Positions 1-14,100 of a stretch of DNA of 64,000 nucleotides are shown here, piece by piece. Location of the stretch: assembly GCA_013399895.1 (NCBI GenBank), contig VXBA01001575.1:607800-671799 (forward strand), read 5' to 3'. The DNA is from Serilophus lunatus (taxonomy: Eukaryota; Chordata; Aves; Passeriformes; Eurylaimidae). Numbering within the stretch: the first letter of the stretch is position 1; each line of letters opens with the position of its first letter. Under the pieces are notes generated by a model. That model saw only the letters and a list, made by a program, of their open reading frames with translations. It was not told where the DNA came from and ran no database searches. The translations under genes and the position numbers were made by a program.

Positions 1-3000
1 TCCTCGAAACACCCCTTTTACTGTGTTTCCCTTTTCTCAGGAGATTTTGCTCTGATACAAGGAAGAAATGCAAGAAGCAGATTTACAAAGCCAAATAGGA
101 GAAATTGCTTATTAAACTTAGGAGGTGTAGAAAGTAGAGGGAAAATAAAGAAGACAGAATATGTGACTATATAGTCACTGAAGCGTTCGTGTTTAGAAAG
201 AGGGGACGTTTAAGCCTTTGCATTTCATCACATTTGTAACAGGTTAGATTGCTGGTAACTTTGTGAGTTGTTACAACTAGGTCACCATGATCACCTATTT
301 TCACCTTCAACTGCACAGCTCAGTTCAATAATGCATTCTTTGTTCTAAAATAACTCCTTTATCCCAAGATAGCTAGAAGAATGTGTACCATAAGAAGCAA
401 GTAGAAAATCTGAAGACTGCAGGTGTGCAAAAGTCGGGGTCTCAAAACGGAGAATTGGCTTGCATCATAAGAAAAGTTTAAATTTGTTCTTGCGGTTCAG
501 CACAATTAAGAAAAAAATCTGGCACCTGTATTGCACAGGTGCTTTCTACATCTGAAATTGGATTTCTTTTTCAACTGAGATGCAAAGACCTAGAAAATAT
601 GCAGTGCCAACAGTAACAGATGATGTGAAAGCAACACCTTTTTTGCAGGAGCATTAGCAGCAGGAGCATCAGTAGAGTTTTAACAGGGTTAGAGAGCACA
701 CAAGCTGCTTTGGTTTTCCCTCAATGCAAAGTTTTTCTTTCTGTTACCAGTTTGTACTGGTTATTTCTTTCCTGTTTCATGGCCTATAGAGTGCAAAGAG
801 AGCATTAAGATTCCTGCTGGTATTTCATAGCAGTCGGACATTGTTAGTTCAAGATGCACAATTTCCCAAATCTATTTATGACTGAATGTTCTGACTAAAT
901 GCTTTAAACACTAGTTGCTGAATACCACACTGTGTGTCTTACTATTCCTCCTGTGCAGAGTACTAGCAAACAAGCATGCAAGTCTTACATTAAAAAGAAG
1001 TATATGGAATAAGGACTTCCAAGCAATGTCACGTGAATTCCACTTTACAAAGTTTTTAACTTGGTTAACTCTTCCTAAAACAATTTGGAAGAAATCCAAC
1101 CTCTGTTTATGATCCTCAGAGTCTGCAGTTGTCTCTTTTGTCTTCTGTATATAAAATCGTGCAAGGGAAAAATAACTAGCGCTGATGTTTCAGCCTTTGC
1201 CTCATGCCTCAAGCTACAAGGTAGAGATGGACACGTTCAGTACTTTTATGGTAAGCTGCCAAGTCTCTCAAAGCCTATTCCCGCAGGAATGCCTGTGTCT
1301 AACTAATGTATAGGAAGAACAAAAGTATAGTTGCCACAGGTATGTCAATCCTAGCAGCAGGGCCTGGGAAAGTCTGTGCAGGAGAGATTTGCAAATCTTG
1401 CAGTGAACAGCTGACTTGCTGTTTGGTTTTTTTTGGTCTGGAAGGGCCTCGTTGATACCTATGCTGAGGCCTTCCTTAGTGTAAAGAGCAATGGAAGGTG
1501 TTGAAACTCTCATTTTTAGGAGTATGTTCCAGCTAGGCAACACCAGTTACAGCTGTTTGTGTGTAGGTGTGTTTCTGCAAGTGAGAGAAGATAGAGTACA
1601 TACATATATTTTTGTCTCCCTAACCCATACAGAGGACACCCTTTTGATTCACATCCCTTCTGCAGGCACTGCTGGTGCATTTGGCATGTAATAACCGGTG
1701 GTTAAAATCTCTCAGCATTAGAGGCCAGGGTAGGTACTAAGTCTGCACACCTGAACTTTCTCTCTGGCAGATAAGCATTTGAGCCTAATTATTTAATATC
1801 TTGGTTATAAAATACTTTGATTCTTTTAGAGTAATTCAGAATAACAATTTCAGAACAAAGGATGCATAAAGGAAAAATAAATATTCTAATACATTTGCAA
1901 TGTTTAGAATAATGACATTTGTTTTGATTCTAAGGCATATTGAATTTTAATTAATTTTCAAGTATCTCTATCCTACCAAAGAGATGTAAAGACAAAATTA
2001 ATATGGAGATCAACTCTGTTTCCTTTTATGCTGAATTACAAAATACAGGTACTCTGAGACACATCTAGGAATGTTTTAGTATTCTAGTGAAATTACTTAA
2101 AACCATAATGAAAAAAGATTTATATATAGTTTAAACATATACCTTGCTGAATTATTAAAGCAATAGGAATTAGGTAGCTATAAGAAAACATGACGTTCTT
2201 TCGTTATTTTCTATATTATAATCCTGATAACGTATATAATTCTGAGAACATTTTTATTCCTTCTTGTCTTCCAAATAATCGTTAGACCTAATACCATGTT
2301 TATACATTGAAAAGACCATTCCCTCCTAAATGAATAAGATATGACACAGTTTGGGCTGAAAATTTACTTCTTAATATGAAGAAAAAAAAAAAAGTAAATT
2401 ATATGGCTACATAGACAGACTATCTTTCCAAGGACAGGTTATGACAGACAGAATCACATTTCAGAAGATACATGAGAGCCCTTTGAACCTAGAGGTATTA
2501 GTTTGGTTATTTTCCTATTTTGCATTAACCTGAAATTAAGTGTATGGAAGCAGTGAAAATTAAGTAGCTTGCTTTTAAAGTTTGCACTCAGCTAATGAAG
2601 CTTCTAAGGAGTTTAATTTTGTAGGAAGGTGCCCCCAATGGGTTCTGTATCCCCCTCAATGGAAATGGCTGCAAAAGAGGTAGAATTACTTAAGCCTTCT
2701 CAGAGCTTTGATGATTTAAATTTATCTCCTGACCCTCAGAGATGCATGAAGGGAAGGCCTTGAAACAATAATGCAACCAGGACTCAAAAAAAGGAAAATT
2801 CTGTTTTTTGCAGAGCAGGATAAAACTTGGATGTCCTTGGAAAGGATCAAACATGGAAGGGATATTAGGATCTGCTGTTCTGCGGTTACAGAAACTTAAC
2901 TTTCTGTACATTGTCTTTCTGTTTATCCAACTGGGAGAGGACATTAACACTTGTGTGCTGAAACCAACTTACACATAAAACTGACAGATAACTTAAAGAA

Positions 3001-4551
3001 GATCATAGAGGTATTGTTACTGATCCAAGTCATAATAAATAGAGAAAAGTTTCGGCTAATAACTTAAGTTCAAATATGTTACACTATGCCTGCTTTATGA
3101 TCAGAAACAATAAGTGCACTTTTTAAATTAGTTTATTTCAAAGACATTCTCTTAAATTTTGCAAAATCTGAGTTTTGTGAATATACTTACTCTGAAAAGA
3201 ATAGTAGTGATCTTCAAGTTTAAACAGTATTCTTGTATTTACACCAAGTTAGCTTTTCTCATATGGACGTTTTCATATCAAAAACTGCAGTTTATATTTA
3301 TAAATCTCTAGACCACCGGTTTGTTTGTTTGATATTCTGGTCCTGATAATACTCCTGAATTTAAGTTATGGGTAATTTTGTAATGATGAACATCTGGAAA
3401 TACTTTGGTATCTATTTCTGATTATTCTGATAAATCATTAGCAGATAAGACAATGAAAGACAGTCTCACTACAAAAGCAGAGTTGTGAAATTAGAATTTC
3501 TTGTACATATTAAAGTTTGCTCATCTAAAGATGGAGTTCAGGATCTCTTTTTGAGAGAGGATAAATCTAACAGAGTGAAATAGCATTTGACAAGCCTGAG
3601 CTCACAACTCAGTCATCAGTAGCACTGTCTGTATGCCTTGTGCACATTCCTGTTTCTATAGCAACAAAACCAATATAGCATTTCCCTTCTTTAAGGGATT
3701 TTTTAATTTTGAATGATAACAGACTTGTTTTATATGACAATAACATGAATATTCATCCTTTGCAACAAATGACCTAATTAAGGTCAACTTCTCACAGACA
3801 CAGAAATAAATCTTTGATTGGATTACCACTTCTATACTAAGTAGAGACTTTTCATTATTGTTAATGAATTTTTATTTATAGATTCTTCTTTTATCTGATG
3901 ACCTTGATCTTCCAAAGAGCTCCACCAGGGTTGATCCTCTCAAAGGGATGAAAACTATATTGTTTGTTTGGATGAAAGGGATAGATAGTGTATTCTATAA
4001 TGGAACACGAAAGCTTGAGCCTTGTCTCTTGACATTTTTTCTGTTTTGTAGAAATTAGGGAGGTACCATGGCATTGCACAGTGGTGTAACTGACTGATCC
4101 ATTACTTTAGTATTTTTATGCATTGTTTTCATTCCTAGAAAATATTAGAATTATAAAGGAATTTCTGATGTTGGCCTCTGAGAGTCCTGTTTTGGTGTTC
4201 AGTTTACCATAATTTAAAAAAAACCCCAAACAAATAGCATTAGATCAGATATTATTGCTTTGAATCCACTCTGTAGTAATATGTCATCAGCCAGCCATCA
4301 CTAACCTTGAACTTCCATGTGTAGGTTGATAGCTTTTTTAGCATTCCATTGTTTTCAGTTTCTCCACATCAACTGCATCTTATTCACCAAGTATCAGTGT
4401 AGTTTATTCCATGTGAAAATCTGTCAGTTAAAAATATTAAATTTTCAGTCACACTTTTCTTTTAAGCATTCTGTGCTGTGTTCTGTTCAGTGTCAGTGTC
4501 TTTAGTTCTGATTTTTCAATTTTGTCCCTCTCCTTTTCCTTAACTTGTTAG
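1..4551 (+). other. PPFIA2: PPFIA2 intron sequence, 3' part, no upstream exon seen
   Basis: This AT-rich stretch precedes the first recognisable exon. I looked for the preceding coiled-coil exon, whose human counterpart ends in ...AALTK, and did not find it, so the intron probably begins outside the window. The open frames here (for example near 915-1,112 and 2,690-2,950) are short, lack splice context and resemble nothing I know. I recognise no repeat. Confidence 0.6.
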
Positions 4552-4638
4552 TCTGATCCAACCTCTTCTACCTCATCTGATGATTATCAATATGTTATGG
4601 AAGCTAAACTACAAGAAATGATCTCCATACGTAGGAAG
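4552..4638 (+). CDS. PPFIA2: Candidate 87-nt cassette exon of PPFIA2
   Basis: The sequence shows a pyrimidine-rich acceptor with about 45 nt free of AG, ending at 4,551. It is followed by 87 nt open in phase 0 (29 codons, starting SDPTSSTSSDDYQ and ending ISIRRK) and a GT donor (AAG|gtagtc). The flanking junction is also phase 0, so inclusion would insert 29 residues just before AEERHGN in the coiled coil without changing frame. The piece is Ser/Thr-rich, then charged and helix-like. It contains two in-frame ATGs (4,597 and one further on), so it could instead belong to a transcript with an internal start. The canonical protein as I remember it lacks this segment, so its use is inferred. Confidence 0.5.
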
Positions 4639-5061
4639 GTAGTCCTACTGGACTTTACTTTCTATTGCTAAATAGAAACCATCTGATTTATTTTCATTTT
4701 CTTTAACTTTTTTTTTTTTTTAAATTGATAATCAACCATTGTGCAGTTCAGTGCTTCAGGAGCTTACAATTTTATGATGGCAGGTTTGTGTTCAAACCAT
4801 GCACAGTCTGCATGTTACATTTGGCTGATTTCATTGCTCATAAATAACTCCAATGTTTTGCTGATGCTTGGATGTAACAGGCCTTTGTAGCTGACACATT
4901 TCAAGCAATGCTGTTCAGCTGCCTGTTTAAATGAAGTTTATTTTTGGAAAACTAAGTTTGCAGTTAGTAGTAGCTTGCTTTATGTTTTGTTTAAACTTTA
5001 ATGAGATAAAAACTTCCAAAGCCACTTAAATTACAGAAACAGTATTTCTATTATTTTACAG

Positions 5062-5145
5062 GCAGAAGAAAGGCATGGAAACATTGAGGAACGTATGAGA
5101 CACTTAGAAGCTCAACTTGAAGAGAAGAATCAGGAACTTCAAAGA
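5062..5145 (+). CDS. PPFIA2: PPFIA2 exon, coiled coil (AEERHGN...QELQR)
   Basis: This exon has 28 codons in phase 0-0, with acceptor tttacag and donor aga|gtatgtg. The charged heptad-like sequence is typical of the liprin-alpha coiled coil. It is fragment residues 1-28 and almost identical to the mammalian protein (NIEERMRHLE). An intron of 363 nt follows. Confidence 0.95.
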
Positions 5146-8100
5146 GTATGTGAATTGCAGATAGCTTCTCTACACTTTCCTTGTAATTTGTCAGTATAAT
5201 GCTACTTTATGCACTCCAGCACACAAATCTACCTACTGGTAGTTGTTTTATTTATATCAGCAATGGCAGCATCTTCCTACTTTATTTAACCATCTTAATA
5301 TACTAGTTTACATCTTGTTGCAGAGTTGAAAGTGTTCTGCTGTTATAAAAATGAATGTGCGTTAATCAGTAACTGTAATTACATTTCAAGTGAAAATTTT
5401 TAAATGGTTATTGTTTCTTTCCATAGTTCTGTTTCTTTTTTTATTTTAAGTGGTGAAAGTCTTTACTGCTTTAATTTGAATCCCATCAATCTCTCTCTTC
5501 TACATTAGGCAAGGCAAAGAGAAAAAATGAATGAGGAGCACAACAAAAGATTATCAGATACTGTAGATAGACTTTTGACAGAATCCAATGAACGTCTGCA
5601 ACTACACTTAAAAGAGAGAATGGCAGCACTCGAAGAAAAGGTACAGTGCAAAGAGCAGTATAAAGTTTAGCTTAATAAAGATTTCCCTGTATGTTCTACT
5701 TTTATGAGGATGGAGGCGTCATGCTCATTTCATATTACCAATATTTCTAAAAATATGATCTAACTTAAACATTTGACTCTTAATTCAAGAGTGCACTCAA
5801 GTGTCTTTCCAGAAGTACTAAAAATGTGCCCTGGTTTTATTAGCCAAGAGTCTTATGAAGAGTTTGTAAAGGACCAGAGCACGACAGGTTATGAGATAAT
5901 GAATGAAAGTGGTCAGAAAGAATCAAGGAATGACCACATTTCAGATGTTCTGTCATTCCTTATTTAGCCTGCTGATTTTACCTCACTTCCTTTGGGAAGA
6001 ATAAAATACTGTCACCACAGAAGAAGGGGCATCTACCCTTGGAGAGGGAATGTTATTTACAGGTTTTCCATGATGGGAGACAAATAGATTCTGCAAAATT
6101 CATATTTGCCCTCCTTAATCCTTCCCTTTTCTACTTATTCACCTTCAGTCTGATCTGGGGACAATCTTTCAGTGTTTTTCAGAAGGATGTTTTGGAACCT
6201 CTCAAATGATGCACTTCTGATTTACATCATTGAAGCAAAATGTCGTACAGAGCAAAAAATACGCTTGCCAAAAGAAGCAGCTGGGAGAAATAGTTGTGTA
6301 AAACTTGCTCAGTTGAACAAAGAGGCAAATTTTTTGCTGTTCTAGAAAACACGTGGTCTTACATATTTGAATTCTTTCCAGCATGTAAAATTTAATATAT
6401 AATCCAACTGAAGTATTAAAGAATTTTAAAGTCAAGTGTATATGCACTTTGCAAACTTGTACACAAAGGCTACATGTATGCAGTGATATCTGTTATATTA
6501 GCATATCTCTAATTTTTTTCTTGTTTGCTTTTTTTTTTTTTCTTTTCTAGAATGTTTTGATTCAAGAATCTGAAAGTTTCAGGAAAAATCTGGAAGAGTC
6601 CTTACATGACAAGGTACTATAGAATACTCTGATTTTATCTGTATTTATCAAAATATGTTTATTTATTACTTGAAAATATGCATATCATATATTAATTGTC
6701 CAAATATTATGTATACTCTTCCTGACATCAATGATAATTCCTTTTATTCCCTGGATGCCTTAAGGCACTTTTGAAGGTCTCTAATTATTCGGAGCAAAGT
6801 TCATGGTTGACATCCCAGCCTCAGGAAGTCAATACGAAGACTCATATTGATTTCACTGGCTCGGGATTTTTTGTCATCTCAGTTTTAATTCTGAAAAAGT
6901 CTTTTTAAACAGAAATGTATATGCATGACTGGTTGCACTTTCATAGTAAAGAGTGTAATTTCTTGATCTGATGCAATTCTTTTTAGCAGATACAGTGATG
7001 TTATGCTAAATATAGCTGAAAGTAGCCTTCATTCATTGCAAATTAACCCTGAATACTGTTTAGTGAATCAGTCAAATTGATTATAAATATTTGTCCCAAT
7101 CCCAAATACTAGGATTTTATTTTGATGTTATTCTTGCTTTGAGCACATCAGGGTACACAAATATATCTATATTCAGATTCACAGAAGTGCTTTTCCAATG
7201 TATCAAATCTATTTAAAAGGAATTGGAGAGAATTTTTAAAATATAGATCCATTCGATAGTAATGTAAATATATCATATGGCATCCAAAATCAGGACTTTC
7301 AGGACATTCAAAAAATTGTTATTTTCATCTACATTTAGATAACCTGTAGAAAGACAGTGAGAATAGAGTCCACAAAAGGACAACCTGCTCCAGTGCCTCA
7401 GCAGCCTCAAAGTAAAGACTTTCTTCTTAATAACTAAAACCTACCCTCTTTCAGTTTTAAGCCGTTGTCCCCTGTCGTATCACAACATATTCTAGCCTCA
7501 AAGCTTCTAAGTTTCCCACTTTGAAGAGTTTATTTGTTCAACTTTGATGAAGAAACTGATGAAGCAATTTCAGATAGATAGTAATAATTTCTAAATATGT
7601 GGAGTATATTTCAATTAAGGTATCAGTCACCTCAGTAATTCAGTTCAATCAAAAAACACTATAACAATTTTTCATTAATAATATTTCAGTAATAATAATT
7701 ACTGAATCTGATATTGCAGAAATTCAGATCCTTACCCTTCCTACGATTTTGTAATTTAAACTGTAGGAACAGCAATGTTCTTCCTTAATTTATTTTAAAA
7801 TTCTTTAATTTCAATTTATTAGTAGATTGGAATTATTTATACAATTTGAGAATAGTGCTGCTTTCCCTAGTGGTAGCTGTAAATAGACTTCTTTTTTTTT
7901 TTTAGTAAGTTAAAAAACTCCAATTTTTGTCGCACGCTGTCATTTTTCACCAGCAGCACCTCACACTAGAGTTCCATCAACTCAACTACAGCGAGATATA
8001 TAGCTGCAGCTCAACAAATCACTTAAAATGCAGCTGTTTCTACAGTAAATAAAAGGGCCAGTATGCAATCTTACAGTCTCATAGAGTCATTTAGGTTGAA

Positions 8101-11100
8101 AAAGATGATCTTGGTGATCACTGAGTCCAGCTGTTAATCTTGGTCTCTAAAGGGCAAATGGCATGTCACACACTGAACTATGCCTGGCACAGCATACAGA
8201 TCAGTGCTGGCACTTCTTTTCTTCTCTCTGGCTTTGTAAGAGGAAAAAATTAAGTTTCAAGGACAAACTTGTCCTGCCAACACTTCCAGCTAGTGGTAAA
8301 CCTATAGAGAGCTACATAACCTCCTCTTGATGCATACATCTTATTAGCAGTAATGAGACTCCAACTAGCTGCATTTTCTTATAATGTTATGTTTAGTGTA
8401 TCTTATCTTACTTATTTAACTCTATGAGAGCAATATCTCATAAAGTAAATGTAATTTATATCCCAAGTAAATATTACTATTCTTATTTCCAGGAAAGACT
8501 TGCCGAAGAAATTGAGAAACTGAGATCTGAATTGGATCAAATGAAATTGAGGGCTGGTTCTTTAATTGAACCCACCTTGTCAAGGTAATATTTAATGACA
8601 AAAATTTCCTCACTTTGAGTTGAAATAGAACATAAATCTAAGTGTCAAACAACACATAAACATAGTCATCTATTTCTTTAAAAGTGTAAAAATCTGTGCA
8701 ATGATTATTACTGTTGCTTTTCACTTTTTCCATAGGTAAACGGGGCCTTATATCAGTGAGTATACAGTGAAATATTACTGAGATTAAAGAAAGTTTTGTA
8801 AATTATGGAGCGTTTTGTAAAGTATATCCAAATACCCAACTTTTTTTCCATACCTTAAAACAATCATCTTTAAAACTGAAATTGATCAGTGTATTTATGA
8901 TCATATTTATTCTATCAGTTGTATCTGATTTTTTTTTTTTAATTAGTGAGACATAATTCTTCTTAGGATGTAGCAAAAGGCCACTAAACTTCTGTTAAAG
9001 ATGAAGGGAAAGAGATCTGAAAATATCATAACAGCACGTGAAACATTATATCTCTTTTAGGGGGAAAATCAATATGGACACCACAGTGATTCAAATGCCA
9101 TAAAAATAACCTCCGAAATTAATTTCTCATTCTAGAAAGTCCTTCTTGCTTAAAAGTATCCTTAAGAAAAAATTGTTACTTTTTTGATAATTGCATGCCA
9201 TGTTCTGTTTTCATAACAAGCAACATGTTAACTTTTAAACCAGCAGACCTGCCAGCCAAAGCTCATGGGCCAGGGCTAAATCTGAAGCACTGTAATCATC
9301 TGAAGTTGCTCTTGTTCCAAAGTTTTGTATTTCAAGCAGTTGTTGCCTGCTGATTGTTCTCCTTAAACATCTTGCTCAGTACCTGGATGTGGTTTCTTCC
9401 TTAACCTTTTACAGTCTCTTGGAATAATATTTTTCTATACATGGAGAAGTGTAAATCAATGAAATTCAGAATGTGATGCTTGTAATAGTTTGAATTTCTT
9501 TGGGAATGTGAATACAGGTAACACAACACTTTTTTGAGAGCACTTGCAGGGACACAAACCATTGAACTGGTGCAACAAACAGCAGGTTTATTTTTGGAGC
9601 AGCCAACCTTGGTGAACAGCAGCCTTTCTTTCTGAGTATGAGTATCATTAGCTTGTACTCTGTAAACAGGAGCTTATTAGCCCTTGTCAAAGGGCTATTT
9701 GAACTTGATAAGCTAGTTAAACGTCTTAGGAATTCAGCAGGTTCTGCTAAACGATATGCTTTCCCTTCAGTAACCTCACCTCATAAAGCTATCAGCCCTC
9801 TAAGGAAGCTATAAGCATTAAATACTTCTTGTTCTCAGCCCATAGTCAGTTCTGCACTGACAGGAGTTCGTGCTTTCGAAAGAATAATGAATCTGGTCAG
9901 CAGATAAATATCTGTGGCCAGAGTCTGGAACCAGGACTGTTTCTTTTGTTCTGCCAACTTATTCTGTAAGTGTCAAATATTATTGATTACCAGAACCAAG
10001 TCCTATTGATGCAATTACTGTACCCCGAAGGCAAAACCAGTCGCTGCCCTATGAGGGTTTTTTTGTTGCATTTCGCTTTTTTACTGTGCTCATGCTATTC
10101 ATATATTTGTATGTGGAATTTAGTGATGTGTTAAGAAACAGAAATTGATCGGATCTCTAATTCTGTGGTTGAATGCTCAAATGATGCACAGAGCCTATGC
10201 TCTTCTGACTTGGCTATGTGGCCCCTGGTTAGGATGCCTCTATATCATCATGCAGGAAACTTTTGCTGCTGCTGTTTGATGAAGGACTGAAAGGCCAGGG
10301 ACCATGATTTGCAGCCAGAAAAGATATGCTGAAGTTATCCCATATATGCCTCACCAAGATATCCCAAGATTTAGCAGGACTGTAGGAAAAACTGGGGGTA
10401 AAAACTCTGAAAAGTGTCATTAAGAAAGATGAATAAGTCCTAACCAATGTTAAATATCACAGGAAAGATCACTAACGTTTTCATAATGTAAAGCACAGAC
10501 TTAGGGAAGTATTATCAATATGCTTGCTCGTGTACATATGACATACTTGCAGTAATCCCAGGCATACTTATTCAAGAGAATTATAGAGGAAAAATATACA
10601 GGATTGTGCATTTAGCCTCCAGTTCCAATTATCCTGAAATCTTTTCTTCTTGTTAATGTTTTTAGATGTTAAGTTTTTCTATGCGTATCTTTCTTTTTGA
10701 GAAAAAAAAAATCTGAGATTTTTTGTTTGTTTTCTTCCTTAGTTTTCTCCTAATATGATCTCAAGTTTTCAGTTTTGAATTACATTTTTTGATGTGGTTT
10801 TCTCATTTATTATGTGATACATAATAATTTGTTTGTCTAAACAGAGAAATCTCTTCCTAGACTGAAGGTCATCAGATTGTTGTTGCTGTTATTCCTATTA
10901 CTCTCTCAGTCCACTTATGTGATTTGGTTTTTAGACCTCACCTTGACACATCAGCAGAGCTGAGATACTCAGTGGGCTCACTGGTTGATAGCCAGTCTGA
11001 CTATCGGTCAACTAAAGTGATAAGGCGACCTCGAAGAGGCCGAATGGGAGTACGCAGAGATGAGCCAAAGGTTAATCCCCAATTTCTTCTCATATATTCC

Positions 11101-14100
11101 CTGATAAGAGAATGCATTTCAGGCTGTTACACTTACAGGTTTTGGGGTTTCTTTTGGGAGGGGGGGAGGGTGTTGTTGTAGGAAAAAAAAACCAACAGCA
11201 CACACCATACTTGACTACTTGTCTTTCCTGGGTATCTTTTTGTGTAATTTTTCCTGATATTAACTGTGTATACCGCTTGCAATTACGTGAAAATGCTTTG
11301 TCATTTGCAGTAATATTGAAAGCATTAATGGAGAGTTAATAATTGAATAAGTGTTTTTAAAAGCTAGCTGCTTTCCTTTCCCACTTTTTAGAAGTTTGAC
11401 TTTGCATTTGTTTGCCCTGATGTAAGCCATGTACATCCTAATTCCTGCTCAGGTAAAATCACTTGGAGATCATGAGTGGAATAGGACCCAGCAGATTGGT
11501 GTTTTGAGCAGTCATCCATTTGAAAGTGACACCGAGATGTCTGACATCGATGATGATGATAGAGAAACACTTTTCAGCTCCATGGACCTGCTGTCACCAA
11601 GTGGCCATTCCGATGCCCAGACTCTGGCCATGATGCTTCAGGAGCAGCTAGATGCAATCAATAAAGAAATCAGGTACGTAGCCTGAACCAGCTGGGATGC
11701 ACTTATGATTGCAGCTTCAAGATTCTTTTGGTTCTCAAGATTCTTTTGGTTCTTGAGTTCAGGCACCATTCGTAACAGTTAGGAAATAATTTGCACATTT
11801 AAAGGATTGATAATATGTTCGCTTTCCAGGGAGAGTATTGATTGTGTGACCATAAAAACGGTGTGTTCCTTTCCTAACAACAGAAATTTCTTTCATAAAA
11901 CATTCACAGTGAAGAACTGTTGGCTAATTGAAGAGAAACTAGTTAGAGAAGACTAACACGTAGCAGATTTGACAGATCACAATCCCCTTTTTAAGGTCTT
12001 TTTCACTGTTATGCATGACTCCAGTTAATAACAAACTCCTGTCAGAAATATTTTATTTCCGTGCTCTTTGTGCTTTCTTCTGGTAATTATCCCTATGTTA
12101 CATCTAATGTAAGCAACGTTTTCCAAGACATAGTCTTGATTTTCTCTGTAGACGCAGAATGTGATTTTTCAAGCTCCAAGTTGGATTATACTGCATGGAA
12201 ATAGGTAGTGAATAGAATGCATCTTAATAATTTCTATGCAAATGTAATGGAATGATATAGAATCAAATGGTTTATTTAAATTAAGTGACTTTTTTATAAA
12301 TGAAACCATATTGTAAGCTTAAGCTATTCTTACATGTTTTTCAGGGCAGCTTTACCAAAGCTTACTGTATGAAAAACATCCTCTCATTAGTGGTTGTTTT
12401 TCTAGAAGGAGATGAAGGAAACGTTACTAAATTTATTAGGGACTTTCTGGTAATACTATAAACAGAAATACGTGGTTAAAATAATCAAAACTAGATTGAT
12501 TTAGATTGATTACCTTGACAAATCTGTTTTTTTCTGATCAAGGTTAAGAACTCTATTGGAATATATTGAATTTGAATAACTTTCCTCTCCCAGGGGAAAC
12601 TTTTTTTAATAACTCTACAGCTTTGTGTTTTCGCTAGTCTCAGAATGTCCTCATTCAAATAGGATTACTCAGCTATTTTCTCAAACCTCTTATTACACCT
12701 GCCAAGATAGAGAATCAGAGATATTTTGGTGTTGAGAAGGTAAATTTCTTTCCCTTTCATAATATTGTTGGCCTCTAAGTTTCTGCTATATGTTATTAAA
12801 AAAAAAAAAAAAAAGTAGACATTTTATACAAATTCTGAAATAGAAGTTACGGAAGAAGATTTATCAGAGCACAGGAATCTTCATTTCTGTTTTTGATGTA
12901 TTATGGTTTTATGGAATGTGCTTGCTTCATTCAATTCAGAAAAGTCTAATTCACAGTTTCAGTCTCCCCAAACTTTGTATTCTTTCATTTAACCTGGATC
13001 TCTCATAATTTTTCCTCCTAGGTGCAATCACAATTAAAACTCAAAGCTAAAGAACCCAATGGAAAATTCCTATTGAGGTGTTATGTTTATAAAGCTTATA
13101 GTGCAAGATAGATATTTTAATGCAATTCACTTGAAAACACAGTGCTTTAGAACCAGCTATAATTTTTCCATCAAATTGTAGGGATGAAACAATTTGTTTT
13201 GCATGTGCTCTTGTTATATTAATGTGGATTAATTTAGGAATTCCCTTCTTGAGGGCCCAGTTTCATTGGTTTCTAAGTTTGTGCTTTAGCAAAAGAAAAT
13301 CAGGTGAAGCCAACATAAGATTGCAATTAGTTATCTATGGTAAATGGGATTGTTAACCTCCCTGTCCTGTACTGACTCTTTTTCAGGAATATTGGTTCCT
13401 TTGCAATGCCATACATCAAATTGCTGTGGGGCACATTCTTCAAGCAGGTTTTGAGGATGGAGAAGTTAAGAAAAATAATTTTATGACTCTGATGATTAAG
13501 AAAATATTGTTTCCAATATTATTTTTTGGTTGATCTACAATATTCACCTTTGTTTTCTCTTACTTTCAAATCTCATTTGAAAGGGAAGTTTTTAGTTTTG
13601 CTTTGAAGATAAAAAGAGATGAATACAACCATATTCTTTTATTACTTAATAAGGTTAATTCAAGAAGAGAAAGAGTCGACAGAACTGCGTGCTGAAGAGA
13701 TAGAGAACCGAGTGGCCAGTGTGAGTCTCGAAGGCTTAAATCTAGCCAGAGTTCACCAAGGTACCTCCATTACTGGCTCAGTGACAGCATCGTCACTTGC
13801 AAGCTCATCTCCTCCCAGCGGACACTCAACTCCTAAACTCACCCCTCGCAGTCCAGCCAGGGAGATGGACAGAATGGGAGTTATGACACTGGTAAGAAAC
13901 TATAACAACAATTTTAATTGTGATATTTCTTGTATTAAGTACTTAATCTTTTCACCGTGTGACTGGTTTATCTTGCTAATTCTTTATTCATCTCTTCATC
14001 ATACATACACAAATAGCAAACTCCCTAGCATATGGGCATTTGAGTAGTTTGGGGCTTTGTTATAGGGGTGTTGAGTATTGCATGATTTACCAGGGACATA

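Larger units (their letters stand above)
6614..8492 (+). other. PPFIA2: PPFIA2 intron, 1,879 nt, with two CR1 fragments
   Basis: The intron is canonical GT-AG and AT-rich. It contains two short CR1 pieces (about 7,381-7,490 and 8,077-8,136), listed separately. I see nothing else I can name. Confidence 0.8.

Noticed and set aside
1..4551. The preceding PPFIA2 exon (ending ...AALTK)
   Set aside because: Searched for by eye and not found. It is probably left of the window.
5773..5967. A 64-codon plus-strand open frame in a PPFIA2 intron that looks fairly protein-like
   Set aside because: It has no good acceptor/donor pair in phase with the flanking exons, and I recognise no family. Treated as chance.
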